Made by a program: the position numbers and the translations under genes
NCBI GenBank assembly: GCA_002437665.1
Contig: DJQW01000002.1
Span: 124,001-188,000 of the forward strand
Direction of reading: 5' to 3'
DNA: 64,000 nt
Origin: Alphaproteobacteria bacterium UBA6376
GTDB taxonomy: Bacteria; Pseudomonadota; Alphaproteobacteria; Rs-D84
Notes under the pieces: generated by a model
The model's input: the letters and a program-made list of their open reading frames with translations, nothing else
What the model was told of the DNA's origin: nothing
Database searches by the model: none
Shown: piece by piece, positions 8,888-18,866 of the stretch
Numbering within the stretch: the first letter of the stretch is position 1
How the letters are laid out: each line of letters begins with the position of its first letter

Positions 8888-9328
8888 ATGATGACAGTCA
8901 AAAAAACAATTCCATATAAATTACGTACCGGCATACCTGCGCTGATGCTGGCGGGCGCAACATTGTTTGGCGGATGCAACAAAGAAGACATTGAAAAACA
9001 CGATGTCGACCTCCCTTGGTCTTGTGGTTATTACGAACAGATTACATCTGCAAATGTTCAACGCCATTTGGACGACCCATCGGTGGGTAATGTATATTTG
9101 CACCTGTATCAAGTAGACCCAGATTATGCTTCAAAAGAATGGACAAAATGGACAGCCGAAGATATTCATCATAAATTGTACGGTCGAACATTGGCCCCAT
9201 TAGTTGGCAAAGACCCCAATCGTGTATTTGGGCGCGGCAACTTTGAATTTGCCCGCGGCGTATGCCCCCGCGCCGACAGTTTATGGTTTACCCAGCATGG
9301 CTGGACAGTGAACCAGAACCAACGATAA
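8888..9328 (+). CDS. Predicted lipoprotein, tandem paralogue 1
   Basis: 146 aa. A basic N-terminus (MMTVKKTIPYKLR) and hydrophobic segment end in TLFGGC, a plausible lipobox, so the mature protein would start at Cys and be lipid-anchored. The C-terminal half carries DPNRVFGRGNFEF and DSLWFTQHGWTVN, which are nearly repeated in the next gene. Function unknown. A hairpin (GGCCA...TGGCC, 8832-8861) lies just upstream and GGGGG at 8876-8880 may serve as ribosome binding site. It is probably co-transcribed with its paralogue 29 nt downstream. Confidence 0.7.
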   Translation: MMTVKKTIPYKLRTGIPALMLAGATLFGGCNKEDIEKHDVDLPWSCGYYEQITSANVQRHLDDPSVGNVYLHLYQVDPDYASKEWTKWTAEDIHHKLYGRTLAPLVGKDPNRVFGRGNFEFARGVCPRADSLWFTQHGWTVNQNQR

Positions 9329-9357
9329 TCCCAACCCGAAACCGCAGGAGTTTTATT

Positions 9358-9798
9358 ATGAAATTCACAAAGAAAATCCCATATGCATTAAAATGCGCCG
9401 TTCCAACCGCGATGATGGCGGCCGCGACAGTGTTTGGCGGATGCCAGAAAGAAGAAAACCCAAAGCATGATGTGGAATTAAAATTCGGTGCAAATTATTG
9501 TTATGAAATCAGCATCGAAAATATCAAAAATAAATTGGCCGACCCAACTGTCAACAAGATTTATCTGCGTACACTTGATGACGGCTCTTTATGGTATAAC
9601 CAAGGTGACGGTTGGGTTTACCCCGATGACCTGCGCGAATATTTGGAACAATATGTAAATATGGCACCAGATCGTATATTCGGACGCGGTAATTTTGTAT
9701 TTGAGGTCGGCATGTGTTCCCGCGAAGACAGTTTATGGTTTGTTCGACGCGGCTGGACAGTCAATCGTCAAAACCAAATTCCGCAAAAACAACGTTAA
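9358..9798 (+). CDS. Predicted lipoprotein, tandem paralogue 2
   Basis: 146 aa. The start at 9358 is preceded by AGGAG at good spacing; a longer frame from 9262 overlaps the previous gene and lacks a signal. MKFTKKIPYALK is followed by a hydrophobic stretch ending TVFGGC (lipobox). It shares the layout and the blocks APDRIFGRGNFVFEV and DSLWFVRRGWTVN with the gene upstream, so the pair arose by tandem duplication. Function unknown. A terminator follows at 9797-9826. Confidence 0.72.
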   Translation: MKFTKKIPYALKCAVPTAMMAAATVFGGCQKEENPKHDVELKFGANYCYEISIENIKNKLADPTVNKIYLRTLDDGSLWYNQGDGWVYPDDLREYLEQYVNMAPDRIFGRGNFVFEVGMCSREDSLWFVRRGWTVNRQNQIPQKQR

Positions 9799-9826
9799 AA
9801 AACGCGCCATTTTGGCGCGTTTTTTA
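9797..9826 (+). terminator. Terminator after the lipoprotein pair
   Basis: AAAAAACGCGCC, a short loop, GGCGCGTTTTTT: a perfect stem with a T run immediately after the stop codon. Confidence 0.85.
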
Positions 9827-9855
9827 TTGATTTGCCCGCCATAATCTTCTAGTAT
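9827..9855 (+). promoter_or_regulatory. Promoter of the 416-aa Cys-rich gene
   Basis: TTGATT (9827-9832), 17 nt, TAGTAT (9850-9855). The start site would be about 9862, three nt before the ATG at 9865, so the mRNA is predicted to be leaderless or nearly so. Confidence 0.5.
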
Positions 9856-9864
9856 TACCCTGAG

Positions 9865-11115
9865 ATGAGAAAACTGATACCGCTTTTTTTATCATTGATT
9901 ATATCCACGCATGCATTCGCCACCGCCGTTTGTAGTGGCACTACGGAAAAACAAAGCTGCGAGGCAATTCCGGGTTGCAAATGGAACGGTGGAGTAAAAA
10001 AAGAATGTCTACAATGCGACGCTAACACGTATGGAGATAATGGCGACTGCAAATCGTGCAGTAAATTATCTGGTACAGTCAATGGGGAAACAATCACAGG
10101 TTACTGGAACACCAGCGAGGCGGGCTCTGCGCAACGTGAATGTTATGCCGACTGCAAGGCAATAGCCGACAGTAAAACAGACGGCAAATGGGTGGTCAGT
10201 GACGGCGTAGACAAAGTGTATTACGGCACAGCAGAAACGAAAACAACATGTAATATTTCGTGCTATGAAGACTATGACAAGGAAAATCAACTTCTTAACA
10301 TATGCAATTCATATTATGACACAACAGGCAAAAAGAACAGTTGCACACCAACATGGAAACTGTTAGACGGTGATAGTATGGATGCCGGCGACACCAGCGG
10401 ATTCGAGGTTTATGAATGTGACAATGCAACCAAGGGCATTGCGTATTATTTCTTTGACAATAACTATTCCAATGGTTTTTGTTTCGCACGTGAATGCGCA
10501 AATGGCTACCATCTGGCCGATGCGACATACAACGAACTGCCATCTTATGGCATCTACCCAGAAGAATATTCTTGCACATTCGCCGACGGGACAAGCATTC
10601 CAAACGACAAAATGTTCCAAACATGCGAACCAAATATAATCAGTTGTACGGTTTCTTTGGGCAAAACATGCAAGGTCGAAATTGATGAGGTAGAGAAAGA
10701 AGGTACGGTTGGTGGTAACGCGGTATGGAATGGCGTCAACGCATACAACAAAGACCAATGCACATGCACGGTTTCCGACGTTGTGACCACGGGCACATAT
10801 AAACATGTATGCAAACGTTCAACCACATCTGATACTTGGGACGGTAACAGTTGTGAAACAACAATAGCAACCTGCAATTCGGGCTATTGCGTTGTTGGTT
10901 ACGACGCCAATAACAAACACCAAACATGCGCCACCGCCCCCAAAGGGTATTACAGTGATGGTCGTGGTGTTCTGGAATGTGACAAATGTCCCGCTGGAAA
11001 AACCACTGCGAGCACGGGCCGCACATCCGTCGCCGAATGCACGTACAGCACATCCACACAATTCTGTGACAGTGTCGGTTGTTTCAACCTGAATTATACC
11101 AGTTTAAGCAACTAA
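9865..11115 (+). CDS. Exported Cys-rich protein with ephrin-receptor-like repeat
   Basis: 416 aa with signal peptide MRKLIPLFLSLIISTHAFA. The mature protein has many Cys, spaced as in small disulfide modules (CDANTYGDNGDCKSC; CPAGKTTASTGRTSVAEC). The last resembles the GCC2/GCC3 ephrin-receptor-like repeat. Such modules suggest an extracellular or surface protein. Its own promoter sits directly upstream. Its 3' end overlaps the convergent pth gene by 12 nt, with no terminator between them. Function unknown. Confidence 0.75.
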   Translation: MRKLIPLFLSLIISTHAFATAVCSGTTEKQSCEAIPGCKWNGGVKKECLQCDANTYGDNGDCKSCSKLSGTVNGETITGYWNTSEAGSAQRECYADCKAIADSKTDGKWVVSDGVDKVYYGTAETKTTCNISCYEDYDKENQLLNICNSYYDTTGKKNSCTPTWKLLDGDSMDAGDTSGFEVYECDNATKGIAYYFFDNNYSNGFCFARECANGYHLADATYNELPSYGIYPEEYSCTFADGTSIPNDKMFQTCEPNIISCTVSLGKTCKVEIDEVEKEGTVGGNAVWNGVNAYNKDQCTCTVSDVVTTGTYKHVCKRSTTSDTWDGNSCETTIATCNSGYCVVGYDANNKHQTCATAPKGYYSDGRGVLECDKCPAGKTTASTGRTSVAECTYSTSTQFCDSVGCFNLNYTSLSN

Positions 11116-11640
11116 TAAATCGTCCAATTTTAATTCTGAAATCACGGCGGAAATTTTCTGCATCTGGTCGTCTGGGATTTTCCCCAGCACCCAATCCGCC
11201 GGCGACATTTGCAATGAAAAATCACGTGGGTGGGCGATGCCAATTCTGATACGGCGATAATCACGACCAACCGCGGCATCTATGGACTTTATGCCATTGT
11301 GCCCTGCACTGCCGCCACCAATTTTGGTGCGCGTTGCGCCAACCGGCAAATCCATATCATCGTGAATCACAACCAGATTTTCCAGTGGCACGTCATAGAA
11401 TTTCATCAGTGGCCGTACCGCATCCCCCGACAGGTTCATAAACGTTTGTGGCATTGCGAATATAACGCGGCGTCCACCGATATTCTGCGTTGAAACCAGC
11501 GCATTTTTCTGATTCTTCCACGCGGCATCATCCCCCGCCAAATGCGACACCGCCATGAATCCAACATTGTGGCGCGTGCGCGCATATTCAGCCCCTGGGT
11601 TGCCCAATCCAACAATCAAAACAGGTTTATTTTCTTGCAT
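11104..11640 (-). CDS. pth: Peptidyl-tRNA hydrolase
   Basis: 178 aa, the usual family length. It hydrolyses the ester bond of peptidyl-tRNAs released from stalled ribosomes in the cytoplasm. The N-terminal signature LIVGLGNPGAEYARTRHNVG contains the conserved Asn and catalytic His. HDDMDLPVGATRTKIGGGSAGHNGIKSI is the second signature region, with the catalytic Asp. The start at 11640 (MQENKP) was preferred over 11712 because the extra 24 residues are not family-like. Confidence 0.95.
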   Translation of the reverse strand: MQENKPVLIVGLGNPGAEYARTRHNVGFMAVSHLAGDDAAWKNQKNALVSTQNIGGRRVIFAMPQTFMNLSGDAVRPLMKFYDVPLENLVVIHDDMDLPVGATRTKIGGGSAGHNGIKSIDAAVGRDYRRIRIGIAHPRDFSLQMSPADWVLGKIPDDQMQKISAVISELKLDDLLVA

Positions 11641-11687
11641 ATTGACATCTCTTTTTTCTATTATGATATCACACAAAGGAGAAAAAT

Positions 11688-12227
11688 ATGAATATAAAAA
11701 CAATCGGCGCATTTGGTCTGGCGTCTGTTTTGTTTACTGGCGCGGCAAACGCGGGCAATATGTTGTTCGATTTCTATGCTGGCGCGACGGTTGGTGCGGG
11801 TGCGGCATCATTCTTGGCCGACGATTCCGAAACCAAAAATTCCCAGTCATATGGTCTGGTTGCGGGGTTGGACATTCCGGCACTGCGCTTTGAATTGGAA
11901 TACAATTACATCAACAATGACATCGCGAAAACCAACATCGGTATGGTCAACGCATATTTCAAGATGCCATCAACGGTTGTTCACCCATACTTGGGCGTTG
12001 GCGTTGGCGCGGTATTCGGCGGCAGCGTTGACATCTCTGGCGTTGATATCGACAACGGCGCGGCATATCAGGGTATGCTGGGTCTGACATTCGACATTCC
12101 GGCATTGCCAATCAAGATTGATACCGAAGGTCGCGTTCTGTACGCACCCGATGTATTTCAGGTTGCCGACCAGAAACCAGACCTGTTGCAATACGACGCG
12201 CGTATCAAATTACGCTATATATTCTAA
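11688..12227 (+). CDS. Small outer membrane beta-barrel protein
   Basis: 179 aa with signal peptide MNIKTIGAFGLASVLFTGAANA after an AAGGAG site. The mature chain has eight or so amphipathic strands (FYAGATVGAG, LRFELEYNYI, HPYLGVGVGAVFGG, IKLRYIF) and ends in Phe, typical of an OmpA/OmpW-sized barrel inserted by the Bam machinery. No loop motif allows a closer name. It is divergent from pth. A GC-rich perfect hairpin (12239-12257) lies between it and polA and may stabilise the 3' end. Confidence 0.75.
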   Translation: MNIKTIGAFGLASVLFTGAANAGNMLFDFYAGATVGAGAASFLADDSETKNSQSYGLVAGLDIPALRFELEYNYINNDIAKTNIGMVNAYFKMPSTVVHPYLGVGVGAVFGGSVDISGVDIDNGAAYQGMLGLTFDIPALPIKIDTEGRVLYAPDVFQVADQKPDLLQYDARIKLRYIF

Positions 12228-12284
12228 AGGTCAACAACGGGGGCGCGACGCGCCCCCGCAATGGCTAATGGGGAATGGGAAAAG

Positions 12285-15065
12285 ATGCTGACACTGATTG
12301 ACGGAAATTCATTATTATTTCGTGCGTATTATGGCGTGCACAGCCGCCTGACGCGCAGCGATGGCACACCCACGGGTGCGGTCTATGGATTTCTGAATAT
12401 GGTGTTGCCCATATTGGCGGCGGCACACGCAGACGACGCATTTGTATGCGTATTCGACGCGTCCCGTACCACTTTCCGTCAAGATATTTACCCCGCGTAC
12501 AAGGCAAACCGCAGCGAGACACCCGCCGATTTGGTCACCCAATCATACATGGTTCGCGATGCCGTTGCGGCAATGGGCGTGCCCGTCCTGTGCATACCAA
12601 TGGTAGAGGCCGACGATGTCATCGCCACATTGGCACGCAAAAACTGCAATACCGCCCGCGCCACCCGCATCATCACCAGCGACAAGGATTTAATGCAACT
12701 GGTGTCCGAATGCGTATTTTTATACGACGGCATGAAACAGCGCGAAATTCACGCAGACGGCGTGATGGAAAAGTTTGGCGTTACACCCGATCGCGTGGTT
12801 GACGTGCAATCGCTGATGGGCGATTCGTCTGATAATGTCCCCGGCGTTGCTGGCATTGGGCCAAAGCGCGCGGCAGAACTGATAAACCGATTCGGAACAC
12901 TGGATGGATTGTACGAACATCTGGACGATGTGGAAAACGCGCGCATTCGCGAACTGTTACGTGCGAATCGCGACATGGCATATATCTCGCGCAAATTGGT
13001 CACATTAAAAGATGACGTGGATTTGTCAGGTCTGACCATCACACCATTTGTATTTAATACGCCCGCGGCATTGGAATATGTGCGCACTAAATTGGAAAGC
13101 AATTCATTGGCGGCCAAGATTGAAAAACTGTTTCCGATGGACAAATTCAATCCCGACGCGGTGCATGATTTTTCGTATGCCGCATCCGCGTGTCCAACCG
13201 AAATTGTGCCCGCCCACGCCACGACAAACGCACCCACGCCCGCGCCCCAGATGACATATGAAACAATTACAACTGTGGCAGCATTGGACGAATTTTTGGG
13301 GCGCATAAAAAATATTGTCGCCATTGATACCGAAACAACCGGTCTGAACCACACATCGGCCCAGATGGTCGGCCTGTCGCTGGCGGCGGACGCATCGCAC
13401 GGCGCGTACATTCCACTGCGCCACATGACGGCTGGCGGTGACCTGTTTGCGACATCACAAATCGCCCCGAACCAGTTACCGATTGATACGGTCTATGCGC
13501 GCCTGCGCCCAATACTGGAAAATTCCAATATTACCAAGGTTGGACATAACCTGAAATTTGACCTGCATATGATGGCAAACGCGGGTTGGGACACCGAAAA
13601 AATCGCCCCGATTGATGACACAATGTTGCTGTCTTATGCGCTGTTTGGATCGCTGCACGGGCATAGCTTGGACGAATTGGCACTGAAATATCTGGGCCAC
13701 GAAAACATTCATTTTGCCGCCCTGTTCCCCGCCGGCACGCGCGATGCCGAAATGCACTTTGACGCATTGCCGATTGACACCGCAACCCCATATGCGGCCG
13801 AAGATGCCACGGTGTGCATGGCACTGTACGAATACCTGCGCCCGAAATTAGACGCAAATGCAAAACTGCGCGAATTATATGAAACGTGCGATTTGCCATT
13901 GATGCCGGTATTGCTGAAAATGGAACGCGCGGGCGTACTGGTCAATCGGGACGGACTGCGCCAACTGTCGGGTGCATTTCACGACACACTGGAAAAAACA
14001 GAACAAGAAATTTACGCATTGGCCGGTCACGAATTTAACATCGCCAGTCCAAAGCAACTGGGGGCGGTGCTGTTTGATGAACTGAACCTGCCGGCGAATA
14101 AAAAGCGTTCGACCGATGCCGAAACACTGAATGAAATGGCGGACGCCCATCCGATTATCGAAAAGATTCTGGCATGGCGGTCTGTGGCCAAGTTGGCGGG
14201 CACATACGCGGACGCATTGCCGCGTCAAATTGCACCCGATGGTCGCATTCACACCACTTACTTACAGACCAGCACGAACACCGGCCGCCTGTCCAGTCGC
14301 GATCCGAACCTGCAAAATATTCCAATTAAAACCGAACTGGGCGAACAGATACGCAAATGCTTTGTCGCACCCGCGGGCCGCACACTGATTTCGGTCGATT
14401 ATTCCCAGATTCAACTGCGCCTGTTGGCGGACGTGGCGAACGTCAAAACATTCAAAGAAACGTTTTTGGCGGGCACGGACATTCACGAACAGACCGCCCG
14501 TAAAATATTCGGGATTGCATCTGACGCGCCCGTCCCACGCGAAATGCGCCGCGCGGCAAAGACCGTGAACTTTTCAATCATATATGGAATATCATCGTTC
14601 GGACTGTCGGGGCAACTGGGCATATCACGTGCCGCCGCCGCCGAATTGATAAACACGTATATGGCGGGCCTGCCGGAAATTGGGGAATATATTGAAAAAA
14701 CGCGCGATTTTGCAATGGCAAACTCATGCGTGTACACCCCGTGGGGTCGCCGCATCGAATTGCCAGAGGTTCGCAATCCCCGCCTGCGCGCATATGCAAT
14801 GCGTGCCGCGGTCAACGCACCAATTCAGGGGTTCGAGGCCGACCTGATGCGGCGCGCAATGGTCGAAATTGATAAAACATTGATGCAACCAAACGCCGAC
14901 AAAATCAAAATGATTATGCAGGTTCACGACGAAATGGTATTTGAATGCGACGTGGCGGTGGCCGAACAATTTGCCAAACAAATTGAATCCGCAATGGAAA
15001 ACGTTGCGAAAATATCTGTTCCATTGGCCGCCGAATACACAATCAGCCAACAATGGGGAAAATAA
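12285..15065 (+). CDS. polA: DNA polymerase I with three domains
   Basis: 926 aa from the ATG at 12285 (MLTLIDGNSLLFRAYYG), the usual PolA N-terminus; an in-frame ATG at 12261 adds eight residues. The 5'-3' exonuclease is residues 1-300. The 3'-5' exonuclease has IDTETTGL near 346, NLKFD, and YAAEDA, so proofreading looks intact. The polymerase has motif A near 702 (SVDYSQIQLRLLA), motif B (RRAAKTVNFSIIYG, about 755) and motif C (QVHDEMVFE, about 877). Motif A carries Gln where the family has the steric-gate Glu (E710 of E. coli). It fills gaps in Okazaki processing and excision repair. Confidence 0.96.
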   Translation: MLTLIDGNSLLFRAYYGVHSRLTRSDGTPTGAVYGFLNMVLPILAAAHADDAFVCVFDASRTTFRQDIYPAYKANRSETPADLVTQSYMVRDAVAAMGVPVLCIPMVEADDVIATLARKNCNTARATRIITSDKDLMQLVSECVFLYDGMKQREIHADGVMEKFGVTPDRVVDVQSLMGDSSDNVPGVAGIGPKRAAELINRFGTLDGLYEHLDDVENARIRELLRANRDMAYISRKLVTLKDDVDLSGLTITPFVFNTPAALEYVRTKLESNSLAAKIEKLFPMDKFNPDAVHDFSYAASACPTEIVPAHATTNAPTPAPQMTYETITTVAALDEFLGRIKNIVAIDTETTGLNHTSAQMVGLSLAADASHGAYIPLRHMTAGGDLFATSQIAPNQLPIDTVYARLRPILENSNITKVGHNLKFDLHMMANAGWDTEKIAPIDDTMLLSYALFGSLHGHSLDELALKYLGHENIHFAALFPAGTRDAEMHFDALPIDTATPYAAEDATVCMALYEYLRPKLDANAKLRELYETCDLPLMPVLLKMERAGVLVNRDGLRQLSGAFHDTLEKTEQEIYALAGHEFNIASPKQLGAVLFDELNLPANKKRSTDAETLNEMADAHPIIEKILAWRSVAKLAGTYADALPRQIAPDGRIHTTYLQTSTNTGRLSSRDPNLQNIPIKTELGEQIRKCFVAPAGRTLISVDYSQIQLRLLADVANVKTFKETFLAGTDIHEQTARKIFGIASDAPVPREMRRAAKTVNFSIIYGISSFGLSGQLGISRAAAAELINTYMAGLPEIGEYIEKTRDFAMANSCVYTPWGRRIELPEVRNPRLRAYAMRAAVNAPIQGFEADLMRRAMVEIDKTLMQPNADKIKMIMQVHDEMVFECDVAVAEQFAKQIESAMENVAKISVPLAAEYTISQQWGK

Positions 15066-15089
15066 ACGCCCACGCACAACATTTTGCAC

Positions 15090-15118
15090 TTGATTTCAGG
15101 TGCGACATTCTGTACAAT
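15090..15118 (+). promoter_or_regulatory. Promoter of tRNA-Ser
   Basis: TTGATT (15090-15095), 17 nt, TACAAT (15113-15118), about 11 nt before the likely start and 18 nt before the mature tRNA. Confidence 0.6.
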
Positions 15119-15135
15119 CGCCCATGCAACCACGC

Positions 15136-15224
15136 GGAGCGTTGCCAGAGTGGTAATGGAGCGGATTGCTAATCCGTCATGGGGTTAAACTCATGCATAG
15201 GTTCGAGTCCTATACGCTCCGCCA
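15136..15224 (+). tRNA. tRNA-Ser (anticodon GCT)
   Basis: Acceptor GGAGCGT/ACGCTCC, discriminator G, encoded CCA. The anticodon loop TTGCTAA is on stem GCGGA/TCCGT. A long variable arm (CATGGGGTTAAACTCATG) is typical of class II tRNA-Ser, and the T-loop is TTCGAGT. It decodes AGC/AGU. Confidence 0.95.
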
Positions 15225-15312
15225 GAATTGCATTATTCTGATATGACAATTAAATTTATGAATTTTTGTTGTTGTCGCTAAAAATTCGCCACGCAAGCGG
15301 GCATTATTTCGT

Positions 15313-15341
15313 TTGCAAAAAATCCAACTATTTACTAACAT
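15313..15341 (+). promoter_or_regulatory. Putative promoter of cysS
   Basis: TTGCAA (15313-15318), 17 nt, TAACAT (15336-15341), about 25 nt before an AAGGAAG ribosome binding site. Confidence 0.4.
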
Positions 15342-15373
15342 TTTTTTGACATAAACAGCAAAGGAAGCGCACT

Positions 15374-16807
15374 ATGACACTGAAAATTTATAACGTTATG
15401 ACACGCCAGAAACAAGAATTTGTCCCATTGACCCCCGGGGCGGTAAAAATGTATGCGTGCGGTATTACTGTGTCGGCCGACGCGCATATCGGGCATGCAT
15501 ACCAGTCCGTGGTCTTTGATGTTATTACACGCTATTTCGCATATCTGGGGTATAATGTAAAATACGTTCGTAACTATACCGATGTTGACGACAAGATTAT
15601 TGCTAACGCAAACAAAATTGGCGAAAACCCAATCACATTTGCCGAACGCTATATGGCCAAGACCGATGCCGAAATGGATGCACTGGGCAACAATCGTCCG
15701 ACTGTGATGGCTCGCGCAACCCAATGCATTGATGACATTATCGCATTTGTCCAGAAACTGATTGATTCTGGGCACGCATATGTTTCTGAATTTGGCGATG
15801 TGTATTTCAAACTGTCGTCTTTCCCAGATTACGGCAAATTGTCACACATTCAAACCAACAAGAACGAAATTGGTGTTCGCAAGGACATTGAACCCGGCAA
15901 GTTGGACGAGGCGGATTTTGCCCTGTGGAAATCTGCAAAGCCAGATGAAATTTATTGGGAATCACCATGGGGACATGGCCGCCCCGGTTGGCACATTGAA
16001 TGCAGTGCGATGAACATGAAATATCTGGGCGAACAGATTGACATTCACGGTGGCGGGCGTGATTTGGTGTTCCCGCACCACGAAAATGAAATTGCCCAGA
16101 CAGAATCCGTCACCGGCAAAACATTTGCAAATTACTGGGTACACTGCGGCTTGGTCAAAGTCAACGGCCAGAAAATGAGCAAGTCATTGAACAACGGTAT
16201 ATTGTTGCAAGATGTCTTGGCACAATATGATGCCGATGTCATTCGCTTTGCATTGCTGAATAACATGTATTCAAACGACATTGATATCACAGACACGTTC
16301 TTTCCAAACGCAATGCGTCATGTGTACAAAATGTATTCGGTTATAAACACGGCACGCGCACGTGATTATGCGGATGCAAATGCGGACAAAACAGCCACAA
16401 TGACGCAACAAATTACCGATGAATTTCGTGCAGCAATGGACGACAACTTTAACACATACGGTGTGATTGTCGCGGCGTTCAAATGGTTTGATTTCGTGTC
16501 CGCCGAATTGGCGAAAAAGCATACAGAATATGATTTGGCCGCCATTGTGAACAAAATCGTCGAATTGTTCGGTGTTCTGAATATATTGCAGCGCGATGCG
16601 GCCCAATACATTGCCGACGCCCGCCAACGCGTTTTGACACAAAACAATATCAGCGCGGACGAAATTCAGGCAAAAATTGACGCGCGTGCCGCGGCCAAAG
16701 CCGCACGCGATTACGCCACCGCCGACGCAATTCGTGGTGAATTGATGGCGCGCGGCATCGCCCTGATGGATTCGCCAAACGGCACAACATGGGACATCGC
16801 GATGTAA
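15374..16807 (+). CDS. cysS: Cysteinyl-tRNA synthetase
   Basis: 477 aa, near the usual 460. A class I aminoacyl-tRNA synthetase charging tRNA-Cys in the cytoplasm. It shows the HIGH motif in [13 protein letters not shown] and the KMSKS motif in [10 protein letters not shown]. Zn ligand positions include Cys in YACGIT and the HIECSAM Cys, plus HHENEIAQ, which distinguish CysRS from MetRS. The C-terminal DALR-like helical domain ends with the anticodon-binding part. The start follows AAGGAAGCGCACT. A strong bidirectional terminator lies downstream. Confidence 0.97.
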   Translation: MTLKIYNVMTRQKQEFVPLTPGAVKMYACGITVSADAHIGHAYQSVVFDVITRYFAYLGYNVKYVRNYTDVDDKIIANANKIGENPITFAERYMAKTDAEMDALGNNRPTVMARATQCIDDIIAFVQKLIDSGHAYVSEFGDVYFKLSSFPDYGKLSHIQTNKNEIGVRKDIEPGKLDEADFALWKSAKPDEIYWESPWGHGRPGWHIECSAMNMKYLGEQIDIHGGGRDLVFPHHENEIAQTESVTGKTFANYWVHCGLVKVNGQKMSKSLNNGILLQDVLAQYDADVIRFALLNNMYSNDIDITDTFFPNAMRHVYKMYSVINTARARDYADANADKTATMTQQITDEFRAAMDDNFNTYGVIVAAFKWFDFVSAELAKKHTEYDLAAIVNKIVELFGVLNILQRDAAQYIADARQRVLTQNNISADEIQAKIDARAAAKAARDYATADAIRGELMARGIALMDSPNGTTWDIAM

Positions 16808-16818
16808 TTTTTCGCCCT

Positions 16819-16858
16819 GTTATAAAAAAACGTCCTGTTTGGGACGTTTTTTTATAAC
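16819..16858. terminator. Bidirectional terminator between cysS and clpX
   Basis: A perfect inverted repeat, GTTATAAAAAAACGTCC / GGGACGTTTTTTTATAAC, separated by five bases. It has T runs on both strands and serves both convergent genes. Confidence 0.9.
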
Positions 16859-16870
16859 ACCTGTTTGTTA

Positions 16871-18148
16871 TTATGCGGCCTTTTTGGCATCGCGCAAGAT
16901 TTGCACTGGTTGCTTTTTGCCCAGCACAACATTTTTATCAATCACGATTTCCGCCAGTTCCGGATTATCGGGCGCATCAAACATTGGCGTCAACAATATG
17001 CGTTCCAGAATACTGCGCAGACCACGCGCACCCGTCTTGCGCGCAACCGCTAATTTTGCAATTTCACGCAATCCGTCATCGGTGATATTCAATTTCACAT
17101 TGTCCATTTCCAGCATCGCGCTGTATTGCTTTACAATCGCGTTCTTTGGTTCGGTCAGGATTTTTACCAATGCATTTTCGTCCAAGTCCTGCAATGTGGT
17201 AATCACCGGCAAACGGCCGACCAGTTCCGGAATAATACCAAATTTAACCAAATCTTCGGGCTGAACATCGTCCAAGTAATTTTTGGATTCGCGTTCCTTT
17301 TTCGATTGAACATTCGCGCCAAAACCGATACCCGCACGTTCCGATTTGCGACCACCAATAATCTTGTTCAGGCCATCAAACGCACCACCACAGATAAACA
17401 AGATTTTCGATGTGTCCAGTTGGACTGTGGCCTCGCCCGGATGCTTGCGCCCCGCGCCACCCGCGGGAACATTTGCAACCGTACCTTCGACCAATTTCAA
17501 CAAGGCCTGTTGCACACCTTCGCCGGAAACATCACGTGTCAGCGATGGATTTTCGGATTTACGTGCAATTTTATCGATTTCGTCAATATAGATAATACCA
17601 CGACCCGCACGTTCCACATCAAAATTCGCATTCTGTAACAGACGCGTCAAAACACTTTCCACGTCGTCGCCGACATAACCGGCCTCGGTCAGCGTGGTTG
17701 CATCTGCGATTGCAAACGGTACATCCAAAATGCGCGCCAGCGTTTGCGCAAACAACGTTTTACCAGTACCCGTTGGCCCAATCAGCAAAACATTGGACTT
17801 TTGAATTTCGACATTTGACGACATCGCCACACTGTGACGTTTATAATGGTTATAGACCGCCACCGCCAGTGTGCGTTTTGCCATATCTTGCCCGATGATA
17901 TATTCGTTCAAGAAATTATAAATCTGGGACGGCGTTGGCAACTTGGCGGCTTCCTTGCTGACCTCGCCCCGCAGGTCGTCTGCCATAATATCATTGCACA
18001 GGTTGATACATTCGTCACAGATGCAAACGTTGCGTCCACGAACCAGTTTTTTAACCTCGTACACGGATTTACCACAAAAACTGCAAAACTGCTGTGCGCC
18101 CTGCGCTGCATCAGTTGGTGGTGTGGTGGTGTTTTTATCGTCACTCAT
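16871..18148 (-). CDS. clpX: ATP-dependent Clp protease ATP-binding subunit ClpX
   Basis: 425 aa. AAA+ unfoldase that feeds substrates to ClpP. The N-terminal zinc-binding domain has two Cys pairs (CSFC and CDEC); Walker A is GPTGTGKT, Walker B is [10 protein letters not shown], and the pore loop GYVGDDVES is present. The start is the ATG at 18148 (MSDDKN) after AAGGGA; the TTG nine nt earlier is less likely. It lies 27 nt after clpP in the same direction, the standard operon order. Confidence 0.97.
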   Translation of the reverse strand: MSDDKNTTTPPTDAAQGAQQFCSFCGKSVYEVKKLVRGRNVCICDECINLCNDIMADDLRGEVSKEAAKLPTPSQIYNFLNEYIIGQDMAKRTLAVAVYNHYKRHSVAMSSNVEIQKSNVLLIGPTGTGKTLFAQTLARILDVPFAIADATTLTEAGYVGDDVESVLTRLLQNANFDVERAGRGIIYIDEIDKIARKSENPSLTRDVSGEGVQQALLKLVEGTVANVPAGGAGRKHPGEATVQLDTSKILFICGGAFDGLNKIIGGRKSERAGIGFGANVQSKKERESKNYLDDVQPEDLVKFGIIPELVGRLPVITTLQDLDENALVKILTEPKNAIVKQYSAMLEMDNVKLNITDDGLREIAKLAVARKTGARGLRSILERILLTPMFDAPDNPELAEIVIDKNVVLGKKQPVQILRDAKKAA

Positions 18149-18175
18149 TACAAACAATCCCTTGGGTGTGAAAAA

Positions 18176-18757
18176 TTATTTACGTTCCAAAATGCCATCA
18201 ATCAGGCCGAAATCTTTGGCCTCGGTCGGGTTCATCCAGTTATCACGTTCCATCGCATCAAACAATTCTTGTTCACTGCGACCGGTGAACGACGCCATTT
18301 GTTTAATCAACGTCTGTTTGTTCTTTTGATACTGGGTCATGCGGATTTCCATATCGGTAATCTGGCCCTCGGCCCCAGCCAATGGCTGGTGAATCATAAT
18401 CTGGGTGTTGGGCAAAACGAAACGTTTCCCATGTGCCCCCGCCGCCAGCAAGACAGAACCCATCGACGCGACCAACCCCATACCGATGGTTGATACCGGC
18501 GATTTAATATACTGCATCGTGTCCATAATTGCCCACCCCGCGGAAACATCGCCACCAGGGCTGTTGATATAGACAGAAATTTCTGCATTTGGATTTTCGG
18601 ATTCCAAGAACAACAACTGCGCCACAATGCTGTTCGCCATTGTCGGTTCAATTTGGCCGTTTATCATAACAATACGATCACGCAACAGGCGCGAATAAAT
18701 ATCAAACGAACGTTCACCACGTGGTGACTCTTCGATAACCATTGGTATCAGTGCCAT
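18176..18757 (-). CDS. clpP: ATP-dependent Clp protease proteolytic subunit ClpP
   Basis: 193 aa, the normal size. A serine protease forming the tetradecameric barrel that degrades proteins delivered by ClpX. The catalytic Ser is in [12 protein letters not shown], the His in QIMIHQPL, and the Asp lies in the [10 protein letters not shown] region. The start at 18757 ([11 protein letters not shown]) follows AAAAGGAT; a longer frame to 18793 is not family-like. First gene of the clpP-clpX pair. Confidence 0.97.
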   Translation of the reverse strand: MALIPMVIEESPRGERSFDIYSRLLRDRIVMINGQIEPTMANSIVAQLLFLESENPNAEISVYINSPGGDVSAGWAIMDTMQYIKSPVSTIGMGLVASMGSVLLAAGAHGKRFVLPNTQIMIHQPLAGAEGQITDMEIRMTQYQKNKQTLIKQMASFTGRSEQELFDAMERDNWMNPTEAKDFGLIDGILERK

Positions 18758-18866
18758 AAAATATCCTTTTAATTTCTCTGAATTATACCACAAAAAATCC
18801 GATTCGCGAATTTATACATCTGATATATAGGTAAATATGTCCAAAATACAACCAAACAGCAACTTA

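Noticed and set aside
8634..8891. 85-codon frame upstream of the first lipoprotein
   Set aside because: It runs through the structured RNA and its terminator, has no ribosome binding site and no conserved pattern.
12239..12257. Intrinsic terminator between the small barrel gene and polA
   Set aside because: The GGGGGCGCG/CGCGCCCCC stem is perfect but no T run follows, so it is better seen as a 3'-end stabilising hairpin.
12749..13426. 225-codon minus-strand frame inside polA
   Set aside because: Antisense shadow of a confident gene; composition is that of a mirrored reading frame.
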